A stretch of 64,000 bases of DNA from Gigaspora rosea (GCA_003550325.1 QKWP01001206.1:56894-120893), one strand, 5' to 3'; positions 46,010 to 58,385 are shown, counted from the first letter of the stretch. The notes: generated by a model not told the origin, from the sequence alone. Numbers and translations are program-made.

Positions 46010-46320
46010 GTAACCTCCTTTAGTCGACTAAGTAAAGTTGTTCAGGGCATAATTTTATATATAGTTATTATCTAAAATAGAAAATATTCATTTTTGGCAA
46101 AGTTACATTTTCATTTTGTGCAAAATCAGCAAAATTTTAATTTGATTTTTAAGCTCAATTTTTTTCTCCTCTTGTTCTGTATTCCTGAAAAATTTAATTT
46201 AAGTTAATAAGTAAGATCAAAGAGAATATTCTAATCCATGTCTATAGTAAATTTATATGTTTTTATTATAATTTTTATTATAAACAACATTTGGACTATT
46301 TTTTAAGGACATGTTATATG
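46010..46320. repeat. right arm of the 2.7 kb inverted duplication
   Basis: Reverse complement of 43600-43905 with a few differences; between the arms lie the foldback, H2 and hairpin insertions. Confidence 0.7.
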
Positions 46321-46394
46321 ACTGTTAAGCAATACAAAGACCCTTAGCTGTTAAAGATATTAGCTTGAATTTAGAATTACACTAAAGATCAGAA

Positions 46395-46610
46395 TTTTTA
46401 GTATATTTAATTATAAATTTCATGAGTCACAAAGTCATATTCTTGCAAATTTTGAAGAAGAAAATATTTAATACAAGGTAATAAAAGTTGATTTGAATGT
46501 AATAAAAAAAATCAGTATAAACAATAAAGAATTATCTTTATAAATATCAATAAAAAAGATCAATGCAAATATCAATAGATTATTAATAACTAGTGTGATA
46601 GATAGCACTT
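46395..46610 (+). repeat. dispersed repeat R, third copy (5' part)
   Basis: ATGAGTCACAAAGTCATATTC, AATATTTAATACAAGGTAAT and AACAATAAAGAATTATC match 5480-5640. The rest of R appears at 47920-48010 and 49945-50030 beyond later insertions. Confidence 0.6.
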
Positions 46611-47043
46611 TGTATACCCATCTTATACAGAATTTAACAATATTAGTGTGGTTAAGATCTATTAGAATTATTGTAATTCATAAATCATATAATAATTAAA
46701 TGATAATATTAATTATACAAATGAGCAAATAATCAAATGTTACAATAATTACATATTATATGATCACTAAAAAATATCCAAATTTGTAATCTATGATATT
46801 TTGTTTATAAAAAAAAAGATAATTTAAATGTGACTTCAAATAAGTAAAGTTTTCCTATATTCTGATCATGGTTTTTTCGAATACGGCAATTAAAAATAGT
46901 AAAGTTCACAAATCCAAAATTCTTATAATTGTTTAAGTATGTAAATTCAATAATTCATAGTTTTTTGAATATAGTCAATCAAAAATGTTAAAGCATACAA
47001 ACCCAAAATTTAGACTTTTTGATGATTTTTAAAAAATTAATAA

Positions 47044-47187
47044 GGGCTGTGTTTTAATCACCTAATTATTTTTTATCAGAGGCCTACCCCTCTCTCTTTT
47101 AATATATATATAGTCAAGTTCTTATTTATAATTTCAACTTTTTTACCCTTCACTCTTTAAAAAATCACCTAATTTTTGTCACTCCCC
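47044..47187. mobile_element. 144 bp Harbinger-like MITE (H5)
   Basis: TAA on both sides (47041-43, 47188-90), ends GGGCTGTG and (reverse) GGGGAGTG, with ATCACCTAATT near both ends. The same length and TAA target as H4; the TIR is more diverged. Confidence 0.45.
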
Positions 47188-47389
47188 TAACAATTGAATT
47201 GATAAGTTTTTTTAATATTTGCAATGTAATTTATAGATTCAGGTTTCAATTTGGTTATTAAAAAAATTTTGAGATAAACACGAATTTTTTAATTTTCACA
47301 TGCTTTGATTAAGTTAAATACATAATTTGATTTAGACAATAAAATTACAAATAACTATATTATTTTGTATTGTTTAAATTAATTCATAA

Positions 47390-47900
47390 TCTGCCTAAGA
47401 ACTAGTGAAAAAATATAGTAAATAGTAAAGATATTTTTACTATGTATTGTTTACCTTTTTTGGAATCTAGAATTTCCCAAAGGACAAACCGATTTTCTAC
47501 TAAGAAAAAATCTCTTTTGCATTAAGTAAAAGTTAGAGGAGAAAATTCCAGTTATAATGGCAATTAAATCATTAAAATCAGCCCAGTGGATCGTGAAATA
47601 TAAGCATTTTTGTCTTTATGATTATATGTTTACTTTTTTTGTTTATACTATATAGCTGCAAAGACAAAAATACTCATATTTCGTAATCCACTGAGCTGAT
47701 TTTAATGATTTAACTGCCATTATGACTAGAATTTTCTCCTTGACAATTTTATTTAATTTAAAAGAAATTTTTACTTAGCAGAAAATCAGTTTTTCCTTTG
47801 GGAAACTCCAGATTCTAAAAAAGGCAAAAAACAATAGTAAATTTTTCTATGATTTACTATGTTGTTTTACTGGTTCTTAGGCAGATCACAAATTAATTAT
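47390..47900. mobile_element. ~510 bp foldback element with core motif
   Basis: ATCTGCCTAAGAACTAGTGAA at the left pairs with GGTTCTTAGGCAGAT at the right; inward pairing includes GGCAATTAAATCATTAAAATCAGCCCAGTGGAT against ATCCACTGAGCTGATTTTAATG, the shared core. Centre near 47640. Confidence 0.7.
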
Positions 47901-48057
47901 TATTATTGCTATTGATAAAATGTACAATTTTTATTGTCATTATTAATAATAATAAATTATTATTATTATTGATAAATGTGCAATTTTTATTGTCATCTTT
48001 AATAATAGATTATATAATACTAATCATTATCAATATGTAACTTAATACATTGGAGTG

Positions 48058-48325
48058 TGTGATAAACTATGTTTAACAAAATTATATGCGGTACTATAGA
48101 AAATTAATTATTGTAAATTTTTTGAATTTAATAATCAGGATAGTAATCAAGGTAGTGACTAGGATTATTTGTTACTTTTTATATATAATTTAATAGTAAA
48201 GAGTGTCTTGTATTTTTTTAAATATCTAGAGTAAATAGCTTTATTTTTCTTAATAATTTTAGGATAAATCAAAAACTCTTTCCAATGATCACTTGTACAC
48301 ATAATTTCTAAAAACTTTTTTACTT
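48058..48325. repeat. left arm of an inverted repeat enclosing ORFs
   Basis: GATAAACTATGTTTAACAAA, TTTAATAATCAGGATAGT, TTTTTATATATAATTTAATA and AATAGCTTTA match the reverse complement of 49390-49825. Confidence 0.7.
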
Positions 48326-48349
48326 AAAACTAAGATAAGCCGGAGACTT

Positions 48350-48598
48350 TTGAGAAATCCCACAAGATGGCATCTATTATTTAGGGATAGAGGTCATAGA
48401 CTATCTGCTAGTAGCTTCAGAGTTCATCACTTACCGCGGGGACGGCACTTGTCGTTTAGAGGCAAAGTTCATAGACTGCCTGCTAACAGGCTTAGAGTTT
48501 ATCACTTACTGAAAAATCTAGTACCAGAGTCAGCTTCCAAAAGGGTGGAACAAGGAAATGACGAGTTTTCTGTTAAAGAAGAACACACTCTCACTTAA
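48350..48598 (+). CDS. unrecognised ORF with internal 25-residue repeat
   Basis: 82 residues from ATG 48350 to TAA. It contains two similar blocks, HLLFRDRGHRLSASSFRVHH and HLSFRGKVHRLPANRLRVYH, encoded by a ~72 bp direct duplication. Very basic and His-rich at the N-terminus, then an acidic tail. Its base composition is far less AT-rich than the flanks, which suggests coding or imported sequence. It lies inside the inverted arms at 48058-48325 and 49390-49825, so it could be cargo or the relic of an element gene. No family recognised. Confidence 0.35.
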   Translation: MRNPTRWHLLFRDRGHRLSASSFRVHHLPRGRHLSFRGKVHRLPANRLRVYHLLKNLVPESASKRVEQGNDEFSVKEEHTLT

Positions 48599-48678
48599 AA
48601 CTACAAGTGGAAACATCCTAATACTCCTCTCACCTTCCTGCCGTTTTTTTTCCAAAATTTTCAATAAAAAGTGGCGAT

Positions 48679-48897
48679 TTGGCTAACCCCTCCAAACGAT
48701 TAGCAGTGTTTACTTTTCCAAATTCGGATGGATCTAGTAGAATGCAACCATGTGACGTGTTTGTTTATGAATACAGTTTCAGCACTACTCTATACGATAT
48801 TGCTCCAGTCAGATGGTTTAGAGACATCCGAGGTTGGACGTATAGTCAGAAGAAGATATTAGTTAAAGCGTTGCTTTATAGTAGAGATATACAATAG
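48679..48897 (+). CDS. unrecognised coding-like fragment
   Basis: Open frame of about 72 codons, no clear ATG at its start, ending TAG at 48895. It includes FTFPNSDGSSRMQPCDVFVY, DIAPVRWFRDIRGW and KKILVKALLYSRDIQ. The composition and even amino-acid use suggest a real former exon; a fused or spliced product with the 48350 ORF is possible. A pyrimidine-rich tract and an AATAAA-bearing tail (about 48940-49370) follow, as in a 3' end of a retroelement or gene. Confidence 0.35.
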   Translation: MANPSKRLAVFTFPNSDGSSRMQPCDVFVYEYSFSTTLYDIAPVRWFRDIRGWTYSQKKILVKALLYSRDIQ

Positions 48898-49389
48898 TTG
48901 CAATTGTTATATAATTTTTATTCAACCTATTACGGATTATAATAGTGCATTCCTTTTTCCTTTTTCCATTAGTTTTTGTTTCTTTTTTTTTGTTAGACTA
49001 GCCTTTGTTCTTTACAATGTGGTTTTTTTTTTTTTTTGTTTTCCTCTTCCATTTTTCGTTTTTGTTCTTTTTTCTTTTTGTATTCTCATTTTCTTGGCTT
49101 TGATCTTTTTTTATTTACCCCCTCTCCTTATTTGTCCTTATTAAATTCCTTGTTAGTTAAAAGAATATGAAGGAGAGAAGAAGCCATTTTGGTGTGGCAC
49201 TTAGGCTAGTTTAACATAGCCTCTAGTTTTTAGATTCATCTTCAAATTAGTGCGGCAGGTTGTACTTGGGCACCGTTAAGGCAGCCAGGTAATGTCAGAT
49301 TTGCAAATTAGGAGTAAACAAGTGTATTATGTAGCTTTATTCTTATTATTTTAATAAATTTTTGTTTAAATTGTTTAAGTTATAAAAAA

Positions 49390-49825
49390 AAAATTTTAGG
49401 ATAAATCAATTCTTAAACTCCTTTATAACAAACTTACGTCAAAACTTTTTTAATATTAATATATAAATTTCAAGTTGACTCTTTGCAAAAGTTCTGTTTC
49501 ATGTTGTAAACTATACAATAAAATGTATTTTTATTATGGGCAAAAAATTTAATACTAAAATACAAAATTTTTAATGTAACGTTGTTATAAAGGTGTTTAA
49601 GAATTGATTTATACTAAAATAACAGAAAAAAGTAAAGCTATTTGTTCTAGACATTTAAAAATATACAAGTAATTCTTTATTACTATATTATTAAATTATA
49701 TATAAAAAGTGATAAATAACTTCTTGATCACTATCCTGATTATTAAATTCCTTAATAATTAGGTTTTATTTGGTACTGTATGTAGTTTTGCCAAATATAG
49801 TTTATCTGTGTTATGAATTGACCTA
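49390..49825. repeat. right arm of the inverted repeat enclosing ORFs
   Basis: Pairs with 48058-48325 (see there). It is longer by inserted AT-rich sequence near 49430-49610, where a further short inverted repeat lies. Confidence 0.65.
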
Positions 49826-50159
49826 AGTTATTTCATGATTAGTGAAATCAAAAAATAACACATATCAATTCAAAATCGATGTAAAATTAACTGATTTCAT
49901 TCAAATCTGGTATGCCCATATAAGTACAATAACAGTATTTTTTATTAGCACAGCCCATTAACATATGCCTAATCAAATGCAAGATTTTGCTAATACTATT
50001 TTAAATAGTGGTTTACACTCTATATTATATAAATAAATATATATAATTTTTAATCAGTTTTAAAACTGGTTTATTTTTTTGCATGGTAGTATTTGTTTAA
50101 TTCAAATTTATTTTAAATGATGCAATTGTTTTGTGTATTTCTTTGTATATAGGAGTGAG

Positions 50160-50350
50160 TCAGTAGAAAAGGGACAAATCATTTTTAGAAAAATTTTTTT
50201 TTAATTTTTAAATTAAAATATCTTAACAACTATTTAATCAAATTTGCTAAATTTTTTTTTTATTTTAATCTTGAAATTATATAGAATTAAAATAAAAAAA
50301 TTTTATTAAATTTATTAAAATAGTGATTAAAATATTTAAGCTTAAATCAA
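50160..50350. repeat. AT-rich inverted repeat
   Basis: AAAATATCTTAACAACTATTT on the left pairs loosely with AAAATAGTGATTAAAATATTT on the right. Confidence 0.4.
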
Positions 50351-50389
50351 GCTATTCCAATGACACAAATAATTTTTTAGTTTTATATT

Positions 50390-52350
50390 AAAATTATTAT
50401 TTTGTAAGTTACTACAAATGTTCTAATATTGAACTATTTACTATTACAGTAGTATTACAGTATATAATTAAGACTAAGTTAGTTTAAATTTGAATTATCA
50501 TGATTTTTAATGAGTTACTATAAAAAATTCTGGTGCAGCCTTATTTGCTATTTTAGTAAAATACAATATAAGGCATAAAAACACTGCTACAAAACTTACT
50601 TGTCATTCTAGTAACACACAGTTGTGACTTAATTTTTATCATAAGTTACTGTAAAAAATTTTGTTATAGAACTTATTTGTTATTTAATAATATACAGCAT
50701 GTAGTTAAAGTTGAAATAGTTAGTATTGGGATTATCATGTTTTTTTCTGTGTGTTAACTTTAAATATTCTGCTAAAAAATTACTTACTATTTAGATAATA
50801 TATAGCATGTGGTTAAGATTGAGTTAGCATTAGGGTTATTATAATTTCTATTAAAGGTTACTATAAAAAATACTTTGTACTATTTTAGTAAAGTTAGATT
50901 GCATTGGGAATTATTATGCATACTATTGTAATTACTATAAAAAATTGTTGTAGAATTTACTATTATGGTGGTATTGGATAAAAAGTTAAAGGTAATAGGA
51001 TAAAAGAGAAGATCTATATGGGATGAAGTATCCAGAAAGAATTCAATTTAATGATATGAGAGCACCAGTAGAAAGCCAAAAACAAAGGTAAAGCAACTTT
51101 AGAAGGCATGGGTATAATAGCCACAGTAAATTGTTAAGGCAGAGTTAGTTTGTATTGGAGTTAACATAATTTTTAACATGAATTACCATAAAAAATTTTT
51201 TATAGAATTTGCTACTTCACAATACACATATTTGGTTTAGTTTGCATTAGAATTATTATAATTTCTATTATGATTTACTGTAAAAAATTGTTACTGAACT
51301 TATTTACTATTCAAGACTATTCTAGTGATATATAGTATATAATTAAGGTTTAGTTAGTTATATAAATTTTCTGTTATAGAACTTACTCACTATTCCATTA
51401 ATGCAATATGTGGTTGAGTTAGCTTGCATTAGAATTATTATGCTTTTTTTACTCACTATTCCAGTGACACACAATAAGTAGTTAATACTAAAATGATTTG
51501 TATTAGAATTATCAAGATTTTTAGCATGAATTATTGTAAATTTTGTTATAGAACTTTTTATTCCAATAATGTAAAGTATAGTTGAGTTAGTTTGCATTAA
51601 ATTATTATGATTTCTATTGTTACAGAACTTACTTACTATTTTGATAACATACTGTATGTGGTTAAGGTTGTATTAGTTGTATTGGAATCATCATGTTTTA
51701 ATTCATGAGCTACTATAAAAAATTCTGTATAGAACTTACTCACTATTTTAGTGACATATAGTATATAGTTAAGTTATTTCTTTCATTAGTTACTATAAAA
51801 GTATTGTTACAGAATTTACTCTCTTTTCTGGTAACACACAATATATTAAGGTTGGCAAAAGAATTATTATTACTTTTATTATAAGTTACTGTAAAAAAAA
51901 TTCTGCTACAGACTTCTGGTAACACATAGTATGAGGTTAGTTAGTTTGTATCAAAATTATTATGAATTTACTATAAAAAAAATTGTTACAGGGCTTACTC
52001 ACTATTCTGATGATTTACACAGTATGTGGTTAACATTTAGATAGTTCGTATTAGAATTATTGTGATTTTTATCATGAGTTGCTGTAAAACAGTCTGCCAC
52101 TACAAAACTTGCTATTCTGATAACATGTAGTTTGCATTAGAGACTATCATGATTTCTATCATAATGTATGGTGCTATAAAACTCTGTTACATAACTTACT
52201 TGCTATTTTGGCAGTATGCGTATCAGCTAAGGTTGTATTAATTTCTTTTGAAATTATTGTGATTTTTATTGTGAGTATATAAAAAATTCTGTTACAGATC
52301 TTACTCACTATCTTCGTAATACAGTTATAGTTAGTTAAATCTGTGTTGAA
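50390..52350. repeat. ~2 kb satellite array, ~110 bp unit, about 17 copies
   Basis: The unit is approximately GTTACTGTAAAAAATTCTG(T)TA, AGAACTTACTTACTATTCTG, GTAATACACAGTATGTGGTT, AAGGTTGAGTTAGTTTGTAT, TAGAATTATTATGATTTCTA. Starts recur at about 50405, 50512, 50642, 50760, 50865, 50930, 51180, 51270, 51360, 51530, 51615, 51708, 51788, 51882, 51965, 52077, 52165 and 52280. A non-repeat insert lies at about 51000-51110. The several short minus-strand frames here are repeats of one another. Confidence 0.8.
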
Positions 52351-52810
52351 GGTGATCAATGCTAGAAATGAAGATTATACATAGTTAAATGTGGCAGTAC
52401 TAAATTTGTGAGTTGGCGAATTACAAAATAATCAGGATGGTTGTCAAATAAAGAAATGAACCACAAAGGAATCGATAGAAAATGACAATAAAGAAAGGAT
52501 CAATGGGTTAATGAGTCAATGGAGAGCTGAAGAATACACTCCTTGTTGGGATTTAGTTATTGTGGCATTTTTAATTATTTTTTAGTTTTTTCACATATTC
52601 TAGCTATTACTAAAGAAAATTCTCAAGATTGTGAGGCTGTACATAACAATAAGCAATATACGAAATCACCTTTTTATCCATTTTATTATTGCTTCTATCA
52701 ACGATCTTTCAAGTTTTCAACAATCCTTATTACTGTTAATCGAACTGATAAAAAAAAAAAGGACGATTGTTCCTTTCGAACTAATCACATGACAAATAGA
52801 TACTAAATAC
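52351..52810. other. spacer; one doubtful frame
   Basis: A frame at 52543-52806 (plus) has a hydrophobic start and several Cys/Tyr but no ATG-led context or domain; I do not call it. Similar GATCAA..GGTTAATGAGTC phrases link it with the next repeat. Confidence 0.35.
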
Positions 52811-53100
52811 GATAGTTGACGCTCTGATTTACAGGATAGTAAAGAATGATGAATGATGAAAAGATCAACCAGTTGGTAATTGGAGAGAGTGCCAAAAAAT
52901 GAAAAGATCTACAGGTTGATGAGTCGAACTGAAAAATTGTAGTATTAGATAGTTGACGCTCTAATTTACAGGATGGTAATGAATGATGAATGATAAAAAG
53001 ATCAACCGGTTAGTAATTGGAGAGAGTGCCAAAAGGTGAAAAGATCTACAGTTTGATGAGTTAAACTGAAAAATTGTAGTATTAGATTTAGAAGTTTTAA
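52811..53100. repeat. tandem duplication, ~146 bp unit, two copies
   Basis: ATAGTTGACGCTCT(G/A)ATTTACAGGAT through GAAAAATTGTAGTATTAGAT occurs twice head to tail with few differences. Confidence 0.85.
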
Positions 53101-53419
53101 AAAAATGAATGTTTAGCATATTTAGCAAGTTAAAGTTTTGATAGGGATGGTTGAAAAAATTATTTTATCTGATTAACTTAATATTAAAAATCGATAATCT
53201 TCAATATGTTATTTATATTTACATCCTTCAACAATGCAATATGATTTATGTACAATATATAGATAAAATTTTTATAACGCAGAGATTTTTGTTACCATTG
53301 TGAGTAGGCATTTTATTTTTTTTATTCAATATGGTCTAAAACATTGATTATCAGCACATTTTTGTTAATATTCTCAATGAACAATACTACTTATTCGTAC
53401 CGAATTTTTATTTTTAGTA

Positions 53420-54616
53420 CAGTCTGACCTCTCTATAGTCACACCCCATATAGTCACATCTCTATATAAGCACCCAATATTGTGCAACGGACTTAAAATA
53501 TAGTAAAAAACCTCATTATAGTCACATATTACTTATAATCACTATCACCAAAAAATTTTGATTTTTTTATCCATTTTATTAATAAAAAACCTCGTTATAG
53601 TCACCAATTATTACTAATTATAGATTATAAAATCTGATTGGCCAATATTTATATTCATGTTTATTTAAAATATTCTATTAATAGACGATTCTCCAGTCAA
53701 CTGGTTCAAAATTTTTTTTTTATATATATAAAATTTACTATAAGTGCGAATGCACAGCATCTCTATCTAAAACTTTTTTTTATACTAAGTTAATTACCTT
53801 TCTGGCTTAAGGGACTTTTGTAAAGCTCATTAAAACGCATCTAATGGTAGTTAGAGCGCCAAAATTGGCTTGGTGAATACCAAGATATCTTTAAAAAACC
53901 TTTCTTTTACTATAGTAAAAGAAAGGTTTTTTAAAGATATCTTGGTATTCACCAAGCCGATTTTGATGCTCAAACCACTATTAGATGCATTTTAATGAGC
54001 TTTACAAAAGTTTCTTAAGCCAGAAAGGTGATTAACTTAGTATAAAAAGTTTTAGATAGAGACGCTGTGCATTCGCACTTATAGTAAAATTTATATATAT
54101 AAAAAAATTTTTGAACCAGTTGACTAGAGAATCGTCTATTAAAAATTCTTAAATGTTTGACAGCAAATAACTTTTGATGCAGTGGTCCGATTTGGATGAA
54201 ACAACTACCAAAATGTTCGTCCCGATGTGACGATTCTAATGAGCACTAGATTGTTTAAATCGGATCACACAATCCTGAGATCATTAAGGATTTGTATCAC
54301 TTTACATGTTTAAAAATTGATTAAATTTTAATATCTGAGTAAAAAATTTTTAAAGATCTTAGCATTTTGTAATTAGATTTGGATGATTGTGGACTCTTTA
54401 GAATCATTTCATTGAGCCAAACACTCTGGTAGTTGTTTTATCCAAATTGGATAAGAGTTATCACTATCAAACGGTTTAAATTTTTTAATATACAAATGCA
54501 TTACTTATTGGCTTTTGGTCACGTGACCATAACAAGGTATTTTATTTATAGTCCCACCTCTATACAATCACCAAAAGGGGCGCGACGGAATTGGTGATTA
54601 TAGAGAGGTCAGACTG
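53420..54616. mobile_element. 1197 bp pogo/mariner-like TA element (P3)
   Basis: Ends CAGTCTGACCTCTCTATAGTC and (reverse) CAGTCTGACCTCTCTATAATC are almost identical; TA on both sides. The interior is a ~340 bp near-perfect palindrome (about 53750-54090, centre 53917), each arm with a core-motif copy (TATTCACCAAGCCGATTTTG), followed by another inverted pair of core copies at 54165-54260 and 54365-54470. No transposase. Confidence 0.8.
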
Positions 54617-54759
54617 TACAGTATTTTCAATTTACTTACAGTTCATACCCATACTTGTATTGTGTTCATTTTTGGTAATGTACATACGTACTAGACATGT
54701 TTTGTTGATATGATATAATAATATTTGTATCAACTAGGGTTTTAATCCTAATTAAAAAT

Positions 54760-54893
54760 GTTTTAGCTGATAATTTTGTATAGAACTTTTCATCAAGTAG
54801 GGCTAAGTGTTGACCTAGATCTGACATATCCAACTTGGAAATTCTGGAAAACCTTGTAAAAATCATATATAACACGTTATTGACATATTCCAT
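54760..54893 (-). pseudogene. possible RasGEF domain fragment
   Basis: Minus strand reads ISKLDMSDLGQHLALLDEKF then YTKLSAKTFL, which resembles the first helix of Cdc25-type RasGEF domains (dp.elA.qLTl.E..lf..i.p.e.l). Only this helix survives, with no continuation. RasGEF-like genes are numerous in these fungi; chance similarity is possible. Confidence 0.3.
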
Positions 54894-54900
54894 ACTTAGA

Positions 54901-55568
54901 TGTATCCCTTAATTTGTTATGCAGGCATATTTGCCTGCGAAAAAATTTTAAAATTTTAAATTTTTTAAATAAAACCTTAAATATTAATTTTAGCTATATA
55001 CTTTCTAAGTAAAAAATATAATATTAGTTCTGTTTTATTAACTTTATTATAAATTTTTTTTTAAAATTATTAAAAAACTTTGGTGTAATAAGAGTTTAAA
55101 GTTTTTGTTTTGGAACTTTTACTATAGAAATTTTTCTTTAAGTTTTCTCAAATTTTATATGTTCCCGTCTATAAAAAAAATTTTCACTTCTAATACAAGT
55201 CCTAATTTTTACAAGTAAATCATTTAAAGTCAAATAATGAAAGTTGTCATCCTTTATATAAACTACAAAGTTGTATAAGAAACTATATTTTTAAAACCAA
55301 TATTTAAAGAATTCGCCAAGATATTGTAAAATATATTTTTGGTTAAAAAATTTCTTTAAAATTTAATATTTTCAGCTTATAAGCAATATAAACTTTTTGT
55401 CTTATAATATAAGTTTAAATAATTCAAAAATATAATCCTTGTTCTTAAATATTATAATACCAAATTTTATTTAAATATCTTAAATGATTAAAAAACTAGA
55501 TCAGAGGTATATTTATAGTAATTATACAGGCAAATTTGCCTGCAAACCTCTACAAAGTAAGGGATACT
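54901..55568. mobile_element. ~665 bp foldback element with GCAGGCA palindromes
   Basis: Ends GTATCCCTTAATTTGT and (reverse) GTATCCCTTACTTTGT, each followed by a palindrome CAGGCA(T/A)ATTTGCCTG. The interior is AT-rich. Confidence 0.6.
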
Positions 55569-58080
55569 AATCTATATAAAAATATTTCATACATAGGTTT
55601 ATTGTGTTAAAGTAATGAATAAAGTGTGATACTAATCGATATAACAAAGGTTTAATATATATATTATACTGTTTAATGATGATAAAAGTGTATATAACTC
55701 GCAAAATTTCATTTTTATAGTTAGGTAATATTATTAATTATGTAACGCAATCACACAGAATTTTACTTTCTTATTTGCATTATATACTGGTACTTTATAT
55801 GTAATGTTCTAAATTGATATCAGTTATGTATGTAGTCAGTCAAATCGATATACGTGGCCTAATCTGTTACAGAATTCAGACGTGCTAAGCTGAAATGACA
55901 AAGCAGTTATTTTCATATAAGCTTATTTTATTTCAAAATCATGCTGATGTTCGTCTTTTACAGTTAGTTTAGTGCTTTAGTCAAGGCTTTTTGTTTAAGG
56001 GCGGGGTTTTTTTGTTTTTACTAGGATGTTATACGATTTTATCAACTTCGGGTTTCTACAAATATCGGTTAATAGAATATATTAAAGTAGAGCTAGCGGT
56101 ATGAATAGAAGGCTGTGAGCATACTGAAGCTAAGGGCATAAAATTTATGAACAGTTTTTTTTTACTTCCTTATTGTACAAAATGAAAAATTAACCTTATA
56201 TAAACTTAAACGTGGGCATTATTCTATCTGCAGTAAATCAAGAGAAAAATAAAATAAATAAAAATAAAAAAATCTGCCCATTCGTCCTGAATTTTTAAAT
56301 CGTTGTAATGCGAAACAAAACATTAACTTCGCATGGCCTAATAAATAAATACATAAAAATCAGTAATGAAACGTAATATTAGTGAGCTTGCGCATCCATA
56401 ACGAATTATGTAAATATTTGCTAACACTGTTACTTACTAAACATAAATTATCTATTTACACCCAACTGTTAATTACATTGCACCTATACGCCAAATTATT
56501 TATTTTTACATATGAGTAACAAAACACGCAAGCTATTAATACAATAATAGTAAAACTGGGAACTACAAATAACTTTTGTCATAGGATAAAGCAAGTTATG
56601 TGAGATTTTGAATCATGTAGAACCGAATCAGGATATCACTCAATTTGATCTGATTAATTATACGATCAATTTAAGTATTAGTTTATGAAACAATGTAGTG
56701 AGGGCGTCGATAAAGTAATAATTTTAAGGTTACATAATGCGAGTACAACAATAATAGTTTTTAAGGAAAAATGAGATATTTAAGGGTAACAATTAACAAA
56801 TGCAACTTCAATGAACAATTTTATAGAGATGAATAAGATCAATTCGAGTATAACAATAAGAGTAACGAGGTTATATAATGTAACTTCATCATAAAGGTTC
56901 TGAAAAATCAATTACGTTAAAATAACTAAGTAAAATAGAAAGCTCACAAGATATTCTTTACTATTAAATTAAATATAAACAACTTCTGCCACTATTCTGA
57001 TTATTATTTGGATCATAAAATACAAAAAATCCTTAAAAATTAATTCTTATATGATACTGCATATAGTTGCATGGTTGACTGAACATCATAATTTTTAGCA
57101 TGTACAATCATTATTGGCATGTGTATCAACTACAATTTGATTTTATGATTCGTTCACCAATAATTCATAACAACACAGATACCATGTGACTACAACAATC
57201 AATATGCGAAACTAACATGATAGATAAATTGTAACACTTTTGATCGACCTGATTTATATAGTACATACTCAAAGGCACAAAAAGTAACCTCGAAATACTA
57301 ATCATTCACGAATAGCACGTACATACGTAAAAAGTCATATCAAATCAGTTCAATATAAAATGCAAATTTGGAACATCGCATTCCATAATGTCATGAGAAA
57401 ATACAACCAATCAAAGAACCATATTTGTTCACACTATTTCACTCTTCAGATAACTATGCACTTCATTGCACTCTGTTCCTGGTATATTCCCTGGGTACTG
57501 TGTAAAGTGAGGGTACTATTAGTAATGTGCTGCATATAGTACTATACGTACTGTACTGTATGCTAAAATTTTTGCTGATCACTTGTTCCAGCCAATTAGA
57601 TGCCAGAAAAGAACTATACGTATAGTATGTTGTGAGAATGTGGAATGTTCCTGATAAATAACAATATCTACAACTAGCTACTTTTCTATTCTAAACTACT
57701 AATACTATATATCCACCAGACTTAAATTCTAATGTGGTAGGCAGGAAAGCGGCATTAATTGACTTGGTCCAAGAGTTAGGGCTTAAGGTCTTGCTGTGGC
57801 GTTTCTGAAGTAGGATAAGTTTTGCTTATATATATTTCTGGTAGTTAGGTATTAATTAATATCTTTCTCTTTGCTTTGGATGGAAGTGGTCGATTTCAGT
57901 CTTTCATAGTGTCACAAGACAAGGCAATCAGGTTGCTGATTGGAGTTGACGTAATTTTCTGATCTGATGTGAGGACGATCCCACGTGCTGGCAAAGTATA
58001 GGAATTAATTAGCGGGGTAGTTAATTGTACAATAAATAAGGTAATGATCTAATCAATTCAGGTTTTATATAAATTGCTTT
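55569..58080. other. intergenic, no gene seen
   Basis: 2.5 kb of AT-rich sequence with no long frame or clear repeat. A cluster of GTAC/TATAGTAC palindromes lies at about 57530-57560, and ATTCCTGG..TATT phrases recall 5890. Confidence 0.45.
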
Positions 58081-58284
58081 TGTCAATTACTAAGCCTTTA
58101 TTTTTTTAGTTGACGAAATCAGGATTTTATGATATTCTTGAAGTTATGATTCATATGAAAAGGATTTTTAGGAACAAAAATGTTAAAGTTTTGAAGGGAA
58201 GTTTGATACTTTCAATAGGAAAATTCAAGGGAAACTCTACTAACACTTCTACTCTTATTTCGAAGGTTATTCTTGAGTTAGCTT

Positions 58285-58385
58285 TATTTGATATCTTTAA
58301 TATATCTGATATATTTGATATCCTTAATATATCTGATAAATTTGATAAATTTGATATATTTGATATATTTGATATCTTTAACATT
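58285..58385. repeat. GATATATTT/GATATCTTTAATATATCT minisatellite
   Basis: About nine units of GATAT(A/C)TTT with AATATATCT variants. The repeated FDIFDIF peptide in the plus frame (58110-58445) comes from it. Confidence 0.75.

Noticed and set aside
51358..52359. Several similar minus-strand frames suggesting a gene family
   Set aside because: They are translations of the ~110 bp satellite unit.
52543..52806. 87-codon frame with hydrophobic start, considered as a second secreted protein
   Set aside because: No ATG-led signal peptide of normal form, no intron, poly-A-coded Lys run, and repeat-like neighbours.
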